Shown: one piece after another, positions 13,401 through 22,995 of the stretch
How positions within the stretch are numbered: the stretch's first letter is position 1
Layout of the letters: each line of letters opens with the position of its first letter
Assembly (NCBI RefSeq): GCF_907164915.1
Contig: NC_061862.1
Location: 83,810,846 to 83,874,845 of the forward strand
Length of the DNA: 64,000 nt
From: Impatiens glandulifera
Taxonomy: Eukaryota > Streptophyta > Magnoliopsida > Ericales > Balsaminaceae
Reading direction: 5' to 3'
Translations under genes and position numbers: made by a program
The notes under the pieces: generated by a model
Told to the model about the DNA's origin: nothing
What the model saw: only the letters and a program-made list of their open reading frames with translations
Database searches by the model: none

Positions 13401-13900
13401 CGTGCATTAGGCTACTAGCTTTATTGACCCATTTCCTTTCAGACGTGGATCTAACTTCGTTCATGTCGCCCATAAAAACAATTGATAAGTTCTAGAGACT
13501 CATCACATTCTTTATTTCATTAAAGAACTCTGTTTAAATTATGATAGAACTGGTCCATATACCGAAGAAATTACCCATAGAAAATTATCCTCCCGATTTC
13601 TTAATTAAACGTTAATCGAGTATCTACCCAAATTAACATTTTTTTTATACATGTCTTAATTACATGCCACAAAAATTTCATCCGATGCCTCTATAGAATC
13701 AAGAGTCTCTCAACCACACATCCACTAATTATATAGATCCTTAACGATCCATTGATCCATCTTTCGAATTTTAATGTCACTAAAATAATATATGCCACAA
13801 CCAAGAGTTCCCATTAGTGACTTAATGATAACTCTTTTCACACCATCATTTAACTCATAAATGTTCCAAGTAATAATTTTTCCAATCATTGATAAAATCT
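10430..13900 (-). pseudogene. Degenerate LINE (non-LTR retrotransposon), endonuclease + reverse transcriptase
   Basis: Minus-strand blocks follow LINE ORF2 order. The endonuclease start is near 13870 (IITWNIYELNDGVKRVIIKS), with more endonuclease sequence at 13195-13473. Next come RT palm/finger pieces at 12471-13055 (DKAPGCDGF) and 12113-12469 (ISLVSSLYKIVAKCLANRL). The catalytic box FVDDT lies near 11826 in a shifted frame, followed by NLNKLDIFFSD at 11595-11915. The zinc-binding/C-terminal region is at 10921-11157 (VGNGYSIKFWDDIWC) and continues to about 10430. Stops and frameshifts separate all blocks. The FVDD box retains both Asp residues, so decay is mainly by frame breaks. No poly-A tail or target duplication was identified. 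Confidence 0.85.
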
Positions 13901-15406
13901 AATTAGAATCTAATCGGAATAACCTTTTCTTAGCTTCGCAACACGTTTTCCTACTTACATATAACCCTACGGTAGGTCATTTAGCTTCTTCCAATGTTGT
14001 TAGTTTTCGGTGAAGAATAATTTGGATGAAAAGTATACAGGATGGGTGAAATCTCGTGCACAATAGGCCACACTTTAATCTTTAATTCAAGGACCTCCTT
14101 CATGAGGGTTTCGTTTCATTCATCGTCATATTATGTGTCGAGATTTCTATTTAGATATTCTCGTTGACATCATAATCTAGTTTAGAAACTATGATTCCTT
14201 ATCAGACACATCATGAATGAAAACCAGTGATTCAAAAACATTAATCTCAAGATACAGGTGACCAAAACTTATTTTCTACCTCATCAATAATTTCTTTAAT
14301 TTCTCGGACAACAAATCTGAAATAGGACGATGAGTTGATTAACTCAGTTTTTGATATACCCTACCTACTCTCCATTTTGTTGACAAACGGGGAGACATCA
14401 CAACTCAAGGGGTGTGAAGACAAATACACTATCTTAGCCTCACGAGAATCTATTGACTCATTTAATATAGCCTTATCCTGCTCAATTACCCTCTCGACCA
14501 TATCAAATTTGAATTGGTCATCTCAACAACTAGTCTTTCAACATCTGTAAGGCAAGGCATACAGATCCGATCGACGTAAAATGAGGTTATCACTGACTCT
14601 CTCGTTAGCCCAAATGAAGTCGATGCCTCCGACACATGCATATTTGATCCCATGAAGGAGACACAACAATAAGACGTCTAGGTCATACCATCACTATATA
14701 TACTAGTGTCCTGTTGTTAACACAAATAGATTCAAGGTAACAAGGTAACAACTATGTGGATCAAATTGACGCACTCTAATTCTAACCCAACAGTTCTCCT
14801 AAAAAAAATATATTTTTATTGTATATATTAAATGTTATATATATATATTATATTAAAAAATAAATGAAAAGACATGTTATTGTATTAACCAGTCTCATTC
14901 AATTGGAAGATGAAAGAAATATAATGTGAAACAATTTGATGACATTATTAGATGTCTTGAAGACGTTGGCATGTGGCCATATGATTTTGAACTGAAATAA
15001 AAAACAAAATGAATTCAAATTATATTTCTTTTCAATTGGCTACTATCATGTAAACAAATTTCTACTATTAATTTGATTTTGCTTAAATTTGGAGTCTAAG
15101 ATGAGTTATGAGTGTAGAACATTCTCTACATGAATAGTTGGATTTAAAGTTGTTAGAAGGGAGAAAAAAGTTTATACAGAAACACTACTGGGGATGTTAA
15201 TAGTGTTTCTCTCTTTTGTGAGTTATTTATTTTCTCGTTGATACTTCTTATAGACCACTTCGCTCATAGTCGAGGCCTTGAGAAATGAATGCAATTCTCG
15301 TTTTGAAATAAATAAGTTCACAGTAAAACAAAATTTGGATATGGAGGATGAAGATTGTCCAAAAAGGTCATTTGAATGCCATGCTAGGACAGGACAAGAT
15401 GCCTAC
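13901..15406. other. Intergenic; possible ORF1 remnant of the LINE, then AT-rich sequence
   Basis: From about 14000 to 14700 the minus strand shows long but broken translatable stretches (for example EQDKAILNESIDSREAKI near 14430). They lie directly upstream of the LINE endonuclease and could be its decayed ORF1; this is inference. From 14800 to 15406 no feature is recognised. Confidence 0.3.
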
Positions 15407-15637
15407 TGTTGGGTGTGAATGCGATTGAAGTTTGGTTCAGTCCTCTTGTTTATCGATTCCGTTACACCACTATCTCACACAAAGGAGGCAACCCTCTCGC
15501 TAGCATCCAAACACCACAAAGGAATTTGACCTCTACCTCCCACCAAGAGAGTAGTATCTATTTATATTATTAGGTCAAGCCCAATAAGCGGGTTACTAGA
15601 GATTGGGCCACAATGTTGGGCCAACCAATACCCAACA
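15407..15637 (-). repeat. 3' LTR of the copia element
   Basis: 231-bp LTR with TG/CA ends (TGTTGGGT...ACCCAACA), no visible difference from 20623-20853. For the minus-strand element this is the 3' LTR. Confidence 0.97.
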
Positions 15638-15651
15638 ATCTCCACCTTTGG
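15638..15651 (-). promoter_or_regulatory. Polypurine tract of the copia element
   Basis: The minus-strand sequence CCAAAGGTGGAGAT lies immediately upstream of the 3' LTR, where plus-strand DNA synthesis is primed. It is interrupted by a single T. Confidence 0.6.
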
Positions 15652-15764
15652 CCCAAAACAGTGCAAAACATAATCACAGAATCGCAAGACACATCATCGC
15701 CAATTTATTACCACCGAGGCAACAAAGAGAATACCCAAGGTAAACTCGTATCACAAAGACCAGG

Positions 15765-16080
15765 GGCAAAGGCACAAAGCATGCGGAAATCACAAAGATC
15801 AGACGCAAGAGCACAAAGCATGGGAAAATCACAAAGATCTAATGCAAGAGCACAAAGCATGCGAAAATCACAAAGATCAAACGCAAGAGCACAAAGCATG
15901 CAAAATTCACAAAGATCAAACGCAAGAGCACAAAGATTTAACGCAAGAGCAGAAAGCATGAGAAAATCACAAAGATCAAATGCAAGAGCACAAAGCATGC
16001 GAAAATCACAAAGATCAAACGCAAGAGCACAAAGCATGGAAAAATCACAAAGATTGAAGGCAAGATCACAAAGCATGCCA
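15765..16080. repeat. 39-bp tandem array in the 3' untranslated region of the copia element
   Basis: About eight units of roughly 39 bp are built from 'cacaaagatcaaacgcaaga' and 'gcacaaagcatgcgaaaat', with one truncated unit near 15935. The array lies between the gag-pol stop (16100) and the polypurine tract. The unit length is a multiple of three, so both strands stay open: a 13-residue period reading SQRSNARAQSMRK on plus and a Cys/Leu-rich one on minus. I treat both frames as products of the repeat, not as genes. Confidence 0.85.
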
Positions 16081-16099
16081 TTCCCATAAAAGACGAACC

Positions 16100-19000
16100 T
16101 CAAAGAGTTTTCCCTAAGTCAAAATTTAAAATCCGTTGACACGAAATAAATTTTTCAACAGGTAGACACTTAGTACCCATATCAGCATGATTAAATTCTG
16201 AAGGAATTTTCTCTAACTTAACGATGCCCTTTTCAACAATATCCCGAATGTAATGAAACCTAACATCAATATGTTTAGTTCTATCATGAAAAACATGATT
16301 TTTACATAGTTGAATAGCAGATTGACTATCAGAAAACACAACCACATTTTTGTCAAGAAAACCAATTTCATACAAAACAGCCCTAAGCCAAATTGCTTCC
16401 TTAAAGGCTTCAGTGGCAGCTACATACTCAGATTCTGTAGTAGATAAAGCAACAATGGGTTGAAGTTGAGACTTCCAACTTATGCAAGAGCCACACAAAG
16501 TAAACACATAGGAAGTAGTAGACTTTCTATTATCCCTATCATTAGCATAATTGGAATCTACATAACCAACTAACTTTGTACCTACAGAACACTTAGAGAA
16601 AGTCAAGCCAACATCAACAGTGGATTTTAGATATCTCAAAAGCCATTTCAAAGCATTCCAATGAGGAATACCAGGGTTAGACATAAATCTACTCAAGCAA
16701 CTAACTGTATATGCAATATCAGGCCTAGTACTAACCATGAGATACATAACAGACCCTATTGCATTGGAATAAGGCACATTCTTCATTTCAGTTATTTCAG
16801 TTTCAGTCTTAGGAGACTGATCCTTACTTAACACAAAGTGGGAAGCAAGAGGCACATTCACAGATTTAGCATCAGACATAGAAAATTTACTCAAAATTTT
16901 AGCAACATATGCACTTTGATTCAACACAAGAGAAAATTTTGTTCTATCTCTAATGATATTCATGCCCAAAATCTTTTTAGCATCACCTAAGTCTTTCATG
17001 TCAAAATTTTCACAAAGCGATTTTTGCACATGCATAACAGACTTCAGACATGGGCTAACAATCAACATGTCATCCACATACAATAAAAGAAATACAGGCA
17101 CAGAGTCTATATTCTTGAAGTAAAGACAATGATCAGAAGAACTTCTTTTAAACATCAAAGATTGCATGCACTTATCAAACTTGATATTCCATTGCCTAGG
17201 AGATTGTTTTAAACCATACAAGGCTTTTTTTAACAAACAAACATGATCAGGCAACTGGGGGTCAACAAACCCCTCGGGTTGTTGCATATAAATATTCTTA
17301 TCAAGTTCACCATGTAAGAAAGCAGTAGTAACATCCATTTGCTTCAATTCCCAATCAAAGTGAGCAACTAAAGCAAGCATAATTCTAACAGTAGTGAATT
17401 TGACAACAGGAGCGAAAATTTCAGCATAATCTATTCCCTCCTTTTGAGTAAATCCCTTGGCTACTAACCTAGCCTTGAATCTAACTTTTTCAGACTCTTG
17501 TTTCACCTTATACAACCACTTGCAATCCACTAAGGAGCAATTATGAGGTTTAGGAACAAGTTTCCAAGTATCATTGATTCTTAGGGAATTCATCTCATTA
17601 TTCATAGCAACAATCCATTCAGTAGAAAACTTAGACCTCAAAGCTTCTTTGTAAGAGTTAGGCTCATTACAGTCTAGGGATTCAAACATGTTAAAAGCAA
17701 ATTCAGACATATTGCAATCATTCAAATTATCATCCCTAAATCTAGAAGGCATTATAACAGTTCTTCTACTTCTATCCCTAGCAAGTTGATAGTCATGCAA
17801 ATCATCAGACAAATCATTTGAATCAGACAAAACATTTGAATCATGCAAATCATCAATATCATGCACATTATCATGCTCCACCTCATTTGGAGCATTCACA
17901 TCATGTTCAACAGGTTGATCAAAAGCTACAGGCACATGCTCCACCTTATTAGGAGCATCATTAACAGGAGTGGGGAACATAGACAAGCAAGGAAAATCAT
18001 TCTCATTAAAGACAACATCTCTACTTATCACAATCCTAAGCCCAGGTTCATTCCTATCCCAAAGCCTATAACTTTTTACCCCTTCAGGATAGCCTAAGAA
18101 CACACATTTCTTGGACCTAGGCTCCAACTTGTCAACTTTCTGATGCACATAACCAACACAACCAAAAACTTTCAAGTTGCTCAAATCAAGAGGTTTACCT
18201 GAAAACACAGATTCAGGACATTTCCCTCCTAAGGGAACACTAGGGGATCTATTTATTAAATAAGCAGCAGTATGCAAAGCATCCCCCCAAAACTTCTTAG
18301 ACAAACCAGATGACGCTAACATAGCTCTCACCCTCTCTAGAAGTGTCCTGTTCATCCTCTCAGCAACACCATTCTGCTGTGGTGTGTACGGTACAGACCT
18401 ATGTCTTTTAATACCCCAGGTAACACATAAATCATTCATCTGCTTATTACAGAATTCAAGACCATTATCTGTTCTAAGAGTTTTGATTCTCTTACCTGTT
18501 TGATTCTCAATCAAAATCTTCCACTCTTTAAACTTTTCAAAAACATCAGACTTATGTTTTAAAAGTAACACCCAAACTTTCCTAGAATAATCATCAATGA
18601 TGGACAGAAAATATTGGTTCCCTCCATGTGTAACAACACTAGAAGGACCCCACACATCAGCATGTAAATATTCAAGGATATCAGTACACTTAGACACATT
18701 TGGGTAAGAGGAGATGGGAAAACTCACCTTATGTTGTTTTCCTAGCACACATGATTCACAGAAGGGGATGGGGGACAATTTATCACTACCAAAGTGACCA
18801 CCTTTATGCAAAATTTCTAGACCTTTGTTACTCATGTGACCTAATCTATTATGCCAAAGAACAGATTTATCACCAATCACAGAGTTCACAGAGTCACAAG
18901 CAGTCTCAGCATGACACACATACAAATTGTTCATCTTTTTAGCAGTAAAGATAACAAGAGACCCACGTAAAATTTTCATAACACCTTTCCCCCACTTTCC

Positions 19001-20182
19001 CTCCAAACCATCATTCTCAAGAGATGCACAAGACAACAAATTATAACGCAAATCAGGAACATGCCTCACATTCTTCAAAGTAAACACAGAGCCACAAGAG
19101 AATCTTAGGCATACATCACCTATTCCTAACACTTTGCAATTTTTCGAATTTGCCATAGACACAAAACCATGTTCAATCTCTTTATAGTTGGAAAACAAAT
19201 CTCTAAATGGAGTCACATGAAAAGTACAACCAGAGTCAACTAGCCAATCAGATTTGCACAAAATATCAGATAACACAGAGTTTAAGCTAGCATAATCACA
19301 TAGATTATTAATCATAAAAATATCACCCATATTGCCCTCACAAACAGCCACATTAGCATTTTCAGTATGCTGATTTCTCTTAGGCTTAGGACAATCTTTG
19401 ATAAAATGACCAGACTCATGACAATTATAACACTTTTTAGCACTAGACCTAGACTTAGATCTGCTTTTACTAGCAGGATGAGATTTCTTACCAGAACTCT
19501 CATTACTGACATTCTTTTGGGCATTCGACCTACCCTGAGATCTACCCCTCACATGCATGACTTCCCCACCAGACTGTTTACCCCTCTCAGAGTGTTTCAA
19601 ATCTAACTCCTTACTCTTAAGACCATTGACAACAATATCAAGAGTGACACTGTCTCTACCATACTTAATGGCAGACTTCACATCATTAAAAGAATCAGGA
19701 ATAGCATTCAACAAGACAATAGGGGCATACTCATCAATGTTTTTATCACCACACAACTTAATATCAGAAATAAGTTTAGTGAAAATATCTAGATTATCTT
19801 CAATGTCCTTGGACATATCCAATCTAAATTTAAAAAACTTTTCAAGTAAAAACATTTTATTAGGCAGAGAAGTTTCAGTATAGAGTTCAGACAATTTATC
19901 CCACAAGGTTTTTGCACACTCTAAATTACCAATTTTTTTCATCACAGAATCAGATAAATTCAAGTATATAGAGGCACAAGCATTTTCATTCATTTCACTA
20001 TTTTTCTCAACGGTATCAGTAACAGCATAAACCTGACTAACAGCTTTAAAACATTTTTTCTGAATCAAAACACATTTCATTTTTTGTTTCCAAATGCTAA
20101 AATCAGTTTTTCCGTCAAACGGAACCATACCATATTGATTAACACCAGACATGCTATCAAACAAATTAAAAGCAATCAACAA
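16100..20182 (-). CDS. Copia gag-pol polyprotein (intact, single frame)
   Basis: 1360-aa polyprotein of an LTR retrotransposon: packages, reverse-transcribes and integrates the element. Domains in order: gag (UBN2/DUF4219-like, about 20-200); zinc knuckle CYNCHESGHFIKDC at 251-264; aspartic protease DSG at 316-318; integrase with HHCC zinc ligands at about 444-478 and catalytic D509, D573, E609; RT from about 870 with YVDD at 1035-1038; RNase H (VDSNYANDRD onward), ending near residue 1345. All catalytic residues I can check are present and no stop interrupts the frame. Translation probably starts at the internal MSGVNQYG (residue 11, position 20152), the usual gag start, rather than at 20182. 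Gag and pol share one frame, as usual for copia. Confidence 0.95.
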   Translation of the reverse strand: MLIAFNLFDSMSGVNQYGMVPFDGKTDFSIWKQKMKCVLIQKKCFKAVSQVYAVTDTVEKNSEMNENACASIYLNLSDSVMKKIGNLECAKTLWDKLSELYTETSLPNKMFLLEKFFKFRLDMSKDIEDNLDIFTKLISDIKLCGDKNIDEYAPIVLLNAIPDSFNDVKSAIKYGRDSVTLDIVVNGLKSKELDLKHSERGKQSGGEVMHVRGRSQGRSNAQKNVSNESSGKKSHPASKSRSKSRSSAKKCYNCHESGHFIKDCPKPKRNQHTENANVAVCEGNMGDIFMINNLCDYASLNSVLSDILCKSDWLVDSGCTFHVTPFRDLFSNYKEIEHGFVSMANSKNCKVLGIGDVCLRFSCGSVFTLKNVRHVPDLRYNLLSCASLENDGLEGKWGKGVMKILRGSLVIFTAKKMNNLYVCHAETACDSVNSVIGDKSVLWHNRLGHMSNKGLEILHKGGHFGSDKLSPIPFCESCVLGKQHKVSFPISSYPNVSKCTDILEYLHADVWGPSSVVTHGGNQYFLSIIDDYSRKVWVLLLKHKSDVFEKFKEWKILIENQTGKRIKTLRTDNGLEFCNKQMNDLCVTWGIKRHRSVPYTPQQNGVAERMNRTLLERVRAMLASSGLSKKFWGDALHTAAYLINRSPSVPLGGKCPESVFSGKPLDLSNLKVFGCVGYVHQKVDKLEPRSKKCVFLGYPEGVKSYRLWDRNEPGLRIVISRDVVFNENDFPCLSMFPTPVNDAPNKVEHVPVAFDQPVEHDVNAPNEVEHDNVHDIDDLHDSNVLSDSNDLSDDLHDYQLARDRSRRTVIMPSRFRDDNLNDCNMSEFAFNMFESLDCNEPNSYKEALRSKFSTEWIVAMNNEMNSLRINDTWKLVPKPHNCSLVDCKWLYKVKQESEKVRFKARLVAKGFTQKEGIDYAEIFAPVVKFTTVRIMLALVAHFDWELKQMDVTTAFLHGELDKNIYMQQPEGFVDPQLPDHVCLLKKALYGLKQSPRQWNIKFDKCMQSLMFKRSSSDHCLYFKNIDSVPVFLLLYVDDMLIVSPCLKSVMHVQKSLCENFDMKDLGDAKKILGMNIIRDRTKFSLVLNQSAYVAKILSKFSMSDAKSVNVPLASHFVLSKDQSPKTETEITEMKNVPYSNAIGSVMYLMVSTRPDIAYTVSCLSRFMSNPGIPHWNALKWLLRYLKSTVDVGLTFSKCSVGTKLVGYVDSNYANDRDNRKSTTSYVFTLCGSCISWKSQLQPIVALSTTESEYVAATEAFKEAIWLRAVLYEIGFLDKNVVVFSDSQSAIQLCKNHVFHDRTKHIDVRFHYIRDIVEKGIVKLEKIPSEFNHADMGTKCLPVEKFISCQRILNFDLGKTL

Positions 20183-20507
20183 TCAATTGGCAGAATTTAA
20201 TAGGAGGGTTCAAGCTATGATACCTTGCGAAACTTAAAGAAAGTTTCGACTTACCCACCCCGCTCGGGGATTTGCTGCTTCGTCTTCTCAGCAGCGGCAC
20301 GGTAGCGGCACGACAGCGGCACGGCAGCGGCACGACAACGGCACAGCAGCGGCACGACAGCGGCACGGTAGCGGCACGGAAGCGGCACGGTAGCGGCACG
20401 ACAGCGGCACGGCGGCGGCTTTGATTCTCAACGGTCGCGACAAACGCGACACCGACAACGGTTGAACAAGACAACAACGACTTGTTATCCAGAGGCGGCA
20501 GCGACAA
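20166..20507 (-). other. Leader frame upstream of copia gag (low-complexity, doubtful)
   Basis: A 113-aa frame in the 5' leader ends 17 nt inside the long gag-pol frame. Much of it is Pro/Cys/Arg/Ala repeat (RCRAATVPL-type) imposed by the GC-rich tandem array at 20275-20420. It resembles no protein I know. It may act as an upstream ORF that reduces gag-pol translation, or mean nothing. Confidence 0.2.
20275..20420. repeat. GC-rich 12-bp tandem array (GCGGCACGACA)n in copia leader
   Basis: About 11-12 units of 'gcggcacggtagc/gcggcacgacagc' type lie between the 5' LTR and gag. It is strikingly GC-rich in an AT-rich region. It could fold strongly in the leader RNA. Confidence 0.85.
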
Positions 20508-20609
20508 GAGGATTAAAGAAGGAACAGAGGACAGATCTGCGCTTACTGGTGAAGATAACTTATATCCTCCAACCCAATCTCAAACTCCAATTACAAACCC
20601 TAAACCCTA

Positions 20610-20621
20610 GCTCTGATACCA
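20610..20621 (-). promoter_or_regulatory. Primer-binding site (initiator Met-tRNA) of the copia element
   Basis: The minus-strand TGGTATCAGAGC is complementary to the 3' end of plant initiator tRNA-Met. It begins one nucleotide after the 5' LTR. Confidence 0.95.
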
Positions 20622-20622
20622 C

Positions 20623-20853
20623 TGTTGGGTGTGAATGCGATTGAAGTTTGGTTCAGTCCTCTTGTTTATCGATTCCGTTACACCACTATCTCACACAAAG
20701 GAGGCAACCCTCTCGCTAGCATCCAAACACCACAAAGGAATTTGACCTCTACCTCCCACCAAGAGAGTAGTATCTATTTATATTATTAGGTCAAGCCCAA
20801 TAAGCGGGTTACTAGAGATTGGGCCACAATGTTGGGCCAACCAATACCCAACA
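20623..20853 (-). repeat. 5' LTR of the copia element
   Basis: 231 bp, no visible difference from 15407-15637, followed by the target duplication CCTAC at 20854-20858. It should carry the element's promoter. On the minus strand (about 20775-20790) there is only an AT-rich box, no clear TATA. Confidence 0.97.
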
Positions 20854-20858
20854 CCTAC

Positions 20859-22700
20859 AAAATACTCAATGAAAAGAGGCTAGAGATACTCAAGAAGGTT
20901 CATTCCATAATCTTTGAACATGGGTGACAAAGTTTTGAGGGAAGTTTCCAACGAGACTATTGTTACATCCTTAATTCGATTCCATGCCTTCAATTTACCT
21001 CATCTCTAAAAGTGGGAATGTTTCTCTCATCGTTTTTCAAGGATTGTATTTGGACATCTAATGGGATTTACACTAGTGCTGCTAAAGTAACTAAAGCTTT
21101 GACAAATCAATTTTGAGACTTGGATAAAAGTAATACTCTTTAAAGTATTTACAGATCTTATCGACATAATCGTGGTAGGGTTTTAGATTGAAATGAAACC
21201 CTTCACTTTCTATTTCTTCTATCACATTAGATACAATTAAGTTGGAATAACCTATGATTCTAATTCCTTTGTACTTCCTCCATTATGACATCCAAAATGA
21301 TTTCATGATAAATGTTGGAAAGTTGTGCCTTCATATTGGTTGTGGTTAAAAATTAATATTTTTATAATAAAAATTATTTTAACTAAAAATATTTGTAATA
21401 TTTTTTTGAAAAAGCAAATTACTTATAATTTAATATATTAAATTTCAATATTATTATAAAAATATAAATTTAAAATATATGCAATAAATAAATAAATATA
21501 TTAGTAAATATAATTATATGAGTATTTTTTAGTATTTAGAATGATAAACGAGACTAAATAGTAAATATTTAGTAAAGACTAAATAGTAAATATTTAGTAT
21601 ATCAATGAGCGAGAAATATATTATCCTCTCCGCCTCATTCTATATCGAAAATTTATTTTTACTACTATCTTCGTCTCGTTCAGTTTCTAAAAATCCCGCG
21701 AGGCACTGTATTATCATATTTTTTTTTAAAAATTAAAAATATTCTTTAATAAAATTATATAAACAAACTTATTAATATTATATATTATAATATATTATCA
21801 TGAATTTTTTAAAATAAAATAATATATATATATGATAATATATTAAATATTTGTATTATTATAAATAAATAGAATTAAAATTCTTATAAAAAATAAATAA
21901 ATATATTAATAATATTATATATCTAATGTGTTTATAGAATTTTTGACAAAATTAGGGTAAGAGATGATACAAATATCACCTCGGTCAAATCGAAGAAAAA
22001 TTGTCCTTAACAGAGCAATTAGGGTGAAAAGTGTGAGTAAATATCATCTCTTATTAGTCGGTAATTTTTGATCAAACACAAAAACACGACCCGAACCAAA
22101 CACGAAAAAATCATGTTAGAACCATGTATTTTTTGTTCGGGTCAAAATTAGATCGACCTGTTTAACCTAATTAATAAACAGGTCAAAATTGGGTCGCCCA
22201 GAAATGATCTAAAGTAGACCCGATAACCCGTTTATAAGTTTTTTTGTTTGTTTGTTGAGTTTTGTATTTTTCTTTCCTACCCATTCACTCATTTTTTTTG
22301 TAAGATTTTTTTTAAACGGATTTGTGGTTTAACTTTATTTTTATTTTGTGTTGATGTCATTTTAATTTGAAACAAAAAGACGTGAATTAATTACATCAAG
22401 TTAAATTCGAGTTGAGTTAGGTAAATCGGGCAAATTAGGTCGGATTCGGGTCAATGTTAAAATCATTTATAGTATCCATAGACCCGCGAACCCGAATGGT
22501 TACCCCAAACTTATTATTCACATTAAAAAGAAGATGATTAATACAACAAACATGTAAACACATGATTGAAATTAAAAATAAAATAATAATTAATTTGCAC
22601 AAATAACACTCGAAATAAAATAATAATTGTTAAGATTTAAAAAAATGTATTAGAAAAGGGCATTGTATTAGTGACTCAATAGTCAATGTCATCCTTCCTT
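20859..22700. other. Intergenic stretch between copia element and VHA-a1
   Basis: AT-rich with short direct repeats (for example gactaaatagtaaatatttag twice at about 21552-21598). A possible MITE is listed separately at about 22060-22505. The last few hundred bases belong to the VHA-a1 promoter/leader. No gene is recognised. Confidence 0.4.
22060..22505. repeat. Possible hAT-like MITE with GGGTC-rich ends
   Basis: The two ends carry inverted GGGTCGG/CCCGAACC-type motifs ('aaacacgacccgaacc' near 22085, 'acccgcgaacccgaatggtt' near 22483) around an AT-rich core. This layout is common in plant non-autonomous elements. I could not identify a target duplication. Confidence 0.3.
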
Positions 22701-22995
22701 CAATGAAAGCAGAAATGCAACGTTTTTGAGGCATAACTTAAGAACTACGCATCATTATACCGCTCGGATCCCCTCATTAGCTATCGTTCTCTCTAAGTTT
22801 GGTCGTTGCAGAAGAAGAAGAAGAACACTGCAACTGCTAGTCTTAAAGAAAACTACTCGGAGATCATGCATCAAAACTGCCATTTTTGAAAGACTCACTG
22901 ACAAGCTCTCTGCCTCAGATCTGGCGAACTGAGCCACCGGTTTCTCTGATTCTCTTTCCCCGATACTACCATAGGAAGGAAGAATCACTGCTAAC

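Larger units (their letters stand above)
15407..20853 (-). mobile_element. Complete, apparently young Ty1/copia LTR retrotransposon
   Basis: 5447-bp element in minus orientation. Terminal direct repeats 15407-15637 and 20623-20853 are each 231 bp, start TGTTGGGT, end ACCCAACA, and look identical base for base. The 5-bp target duplication CCTAC flanks it (15402-15406 and 20854-20858). A primer-binding site complementary to initiator-Met tRNA lies 1 nt inside the 5' LTR, and a polypurine stretch abuts the 3' LTR. It carries one intact gag-pol frame. Identical LTRs imply very recent insertion. Two unusual tandem arrays lie in its untranslated regions. The sub-lineage (Tork/Tnt1-like) is a guess from RT wording. 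Confidence 0.97.

Noticed and set aside
15613..16089. 158-aa plus-strand frame of SQRSNARAQSMRK repeats
   Set aside because: It is produced by the 39-bp array in the copia 3' region, on the strand opposite to the element. The other strand is open too, so openness is not evidence of a gene.
17843..19883. Plus-strand frames of 80-108 aa across the copia element
   Set aside because: They are shadows of the minus-strand copia gag-pol frame.
22726..22932. 68-aa upstream frame before the VHA-a1 ATG
   Set aside because: It may be in the 5' leader, but transcription start is unknown and the peptide has no recognisable similarity. It is not supported as a functional uORF.
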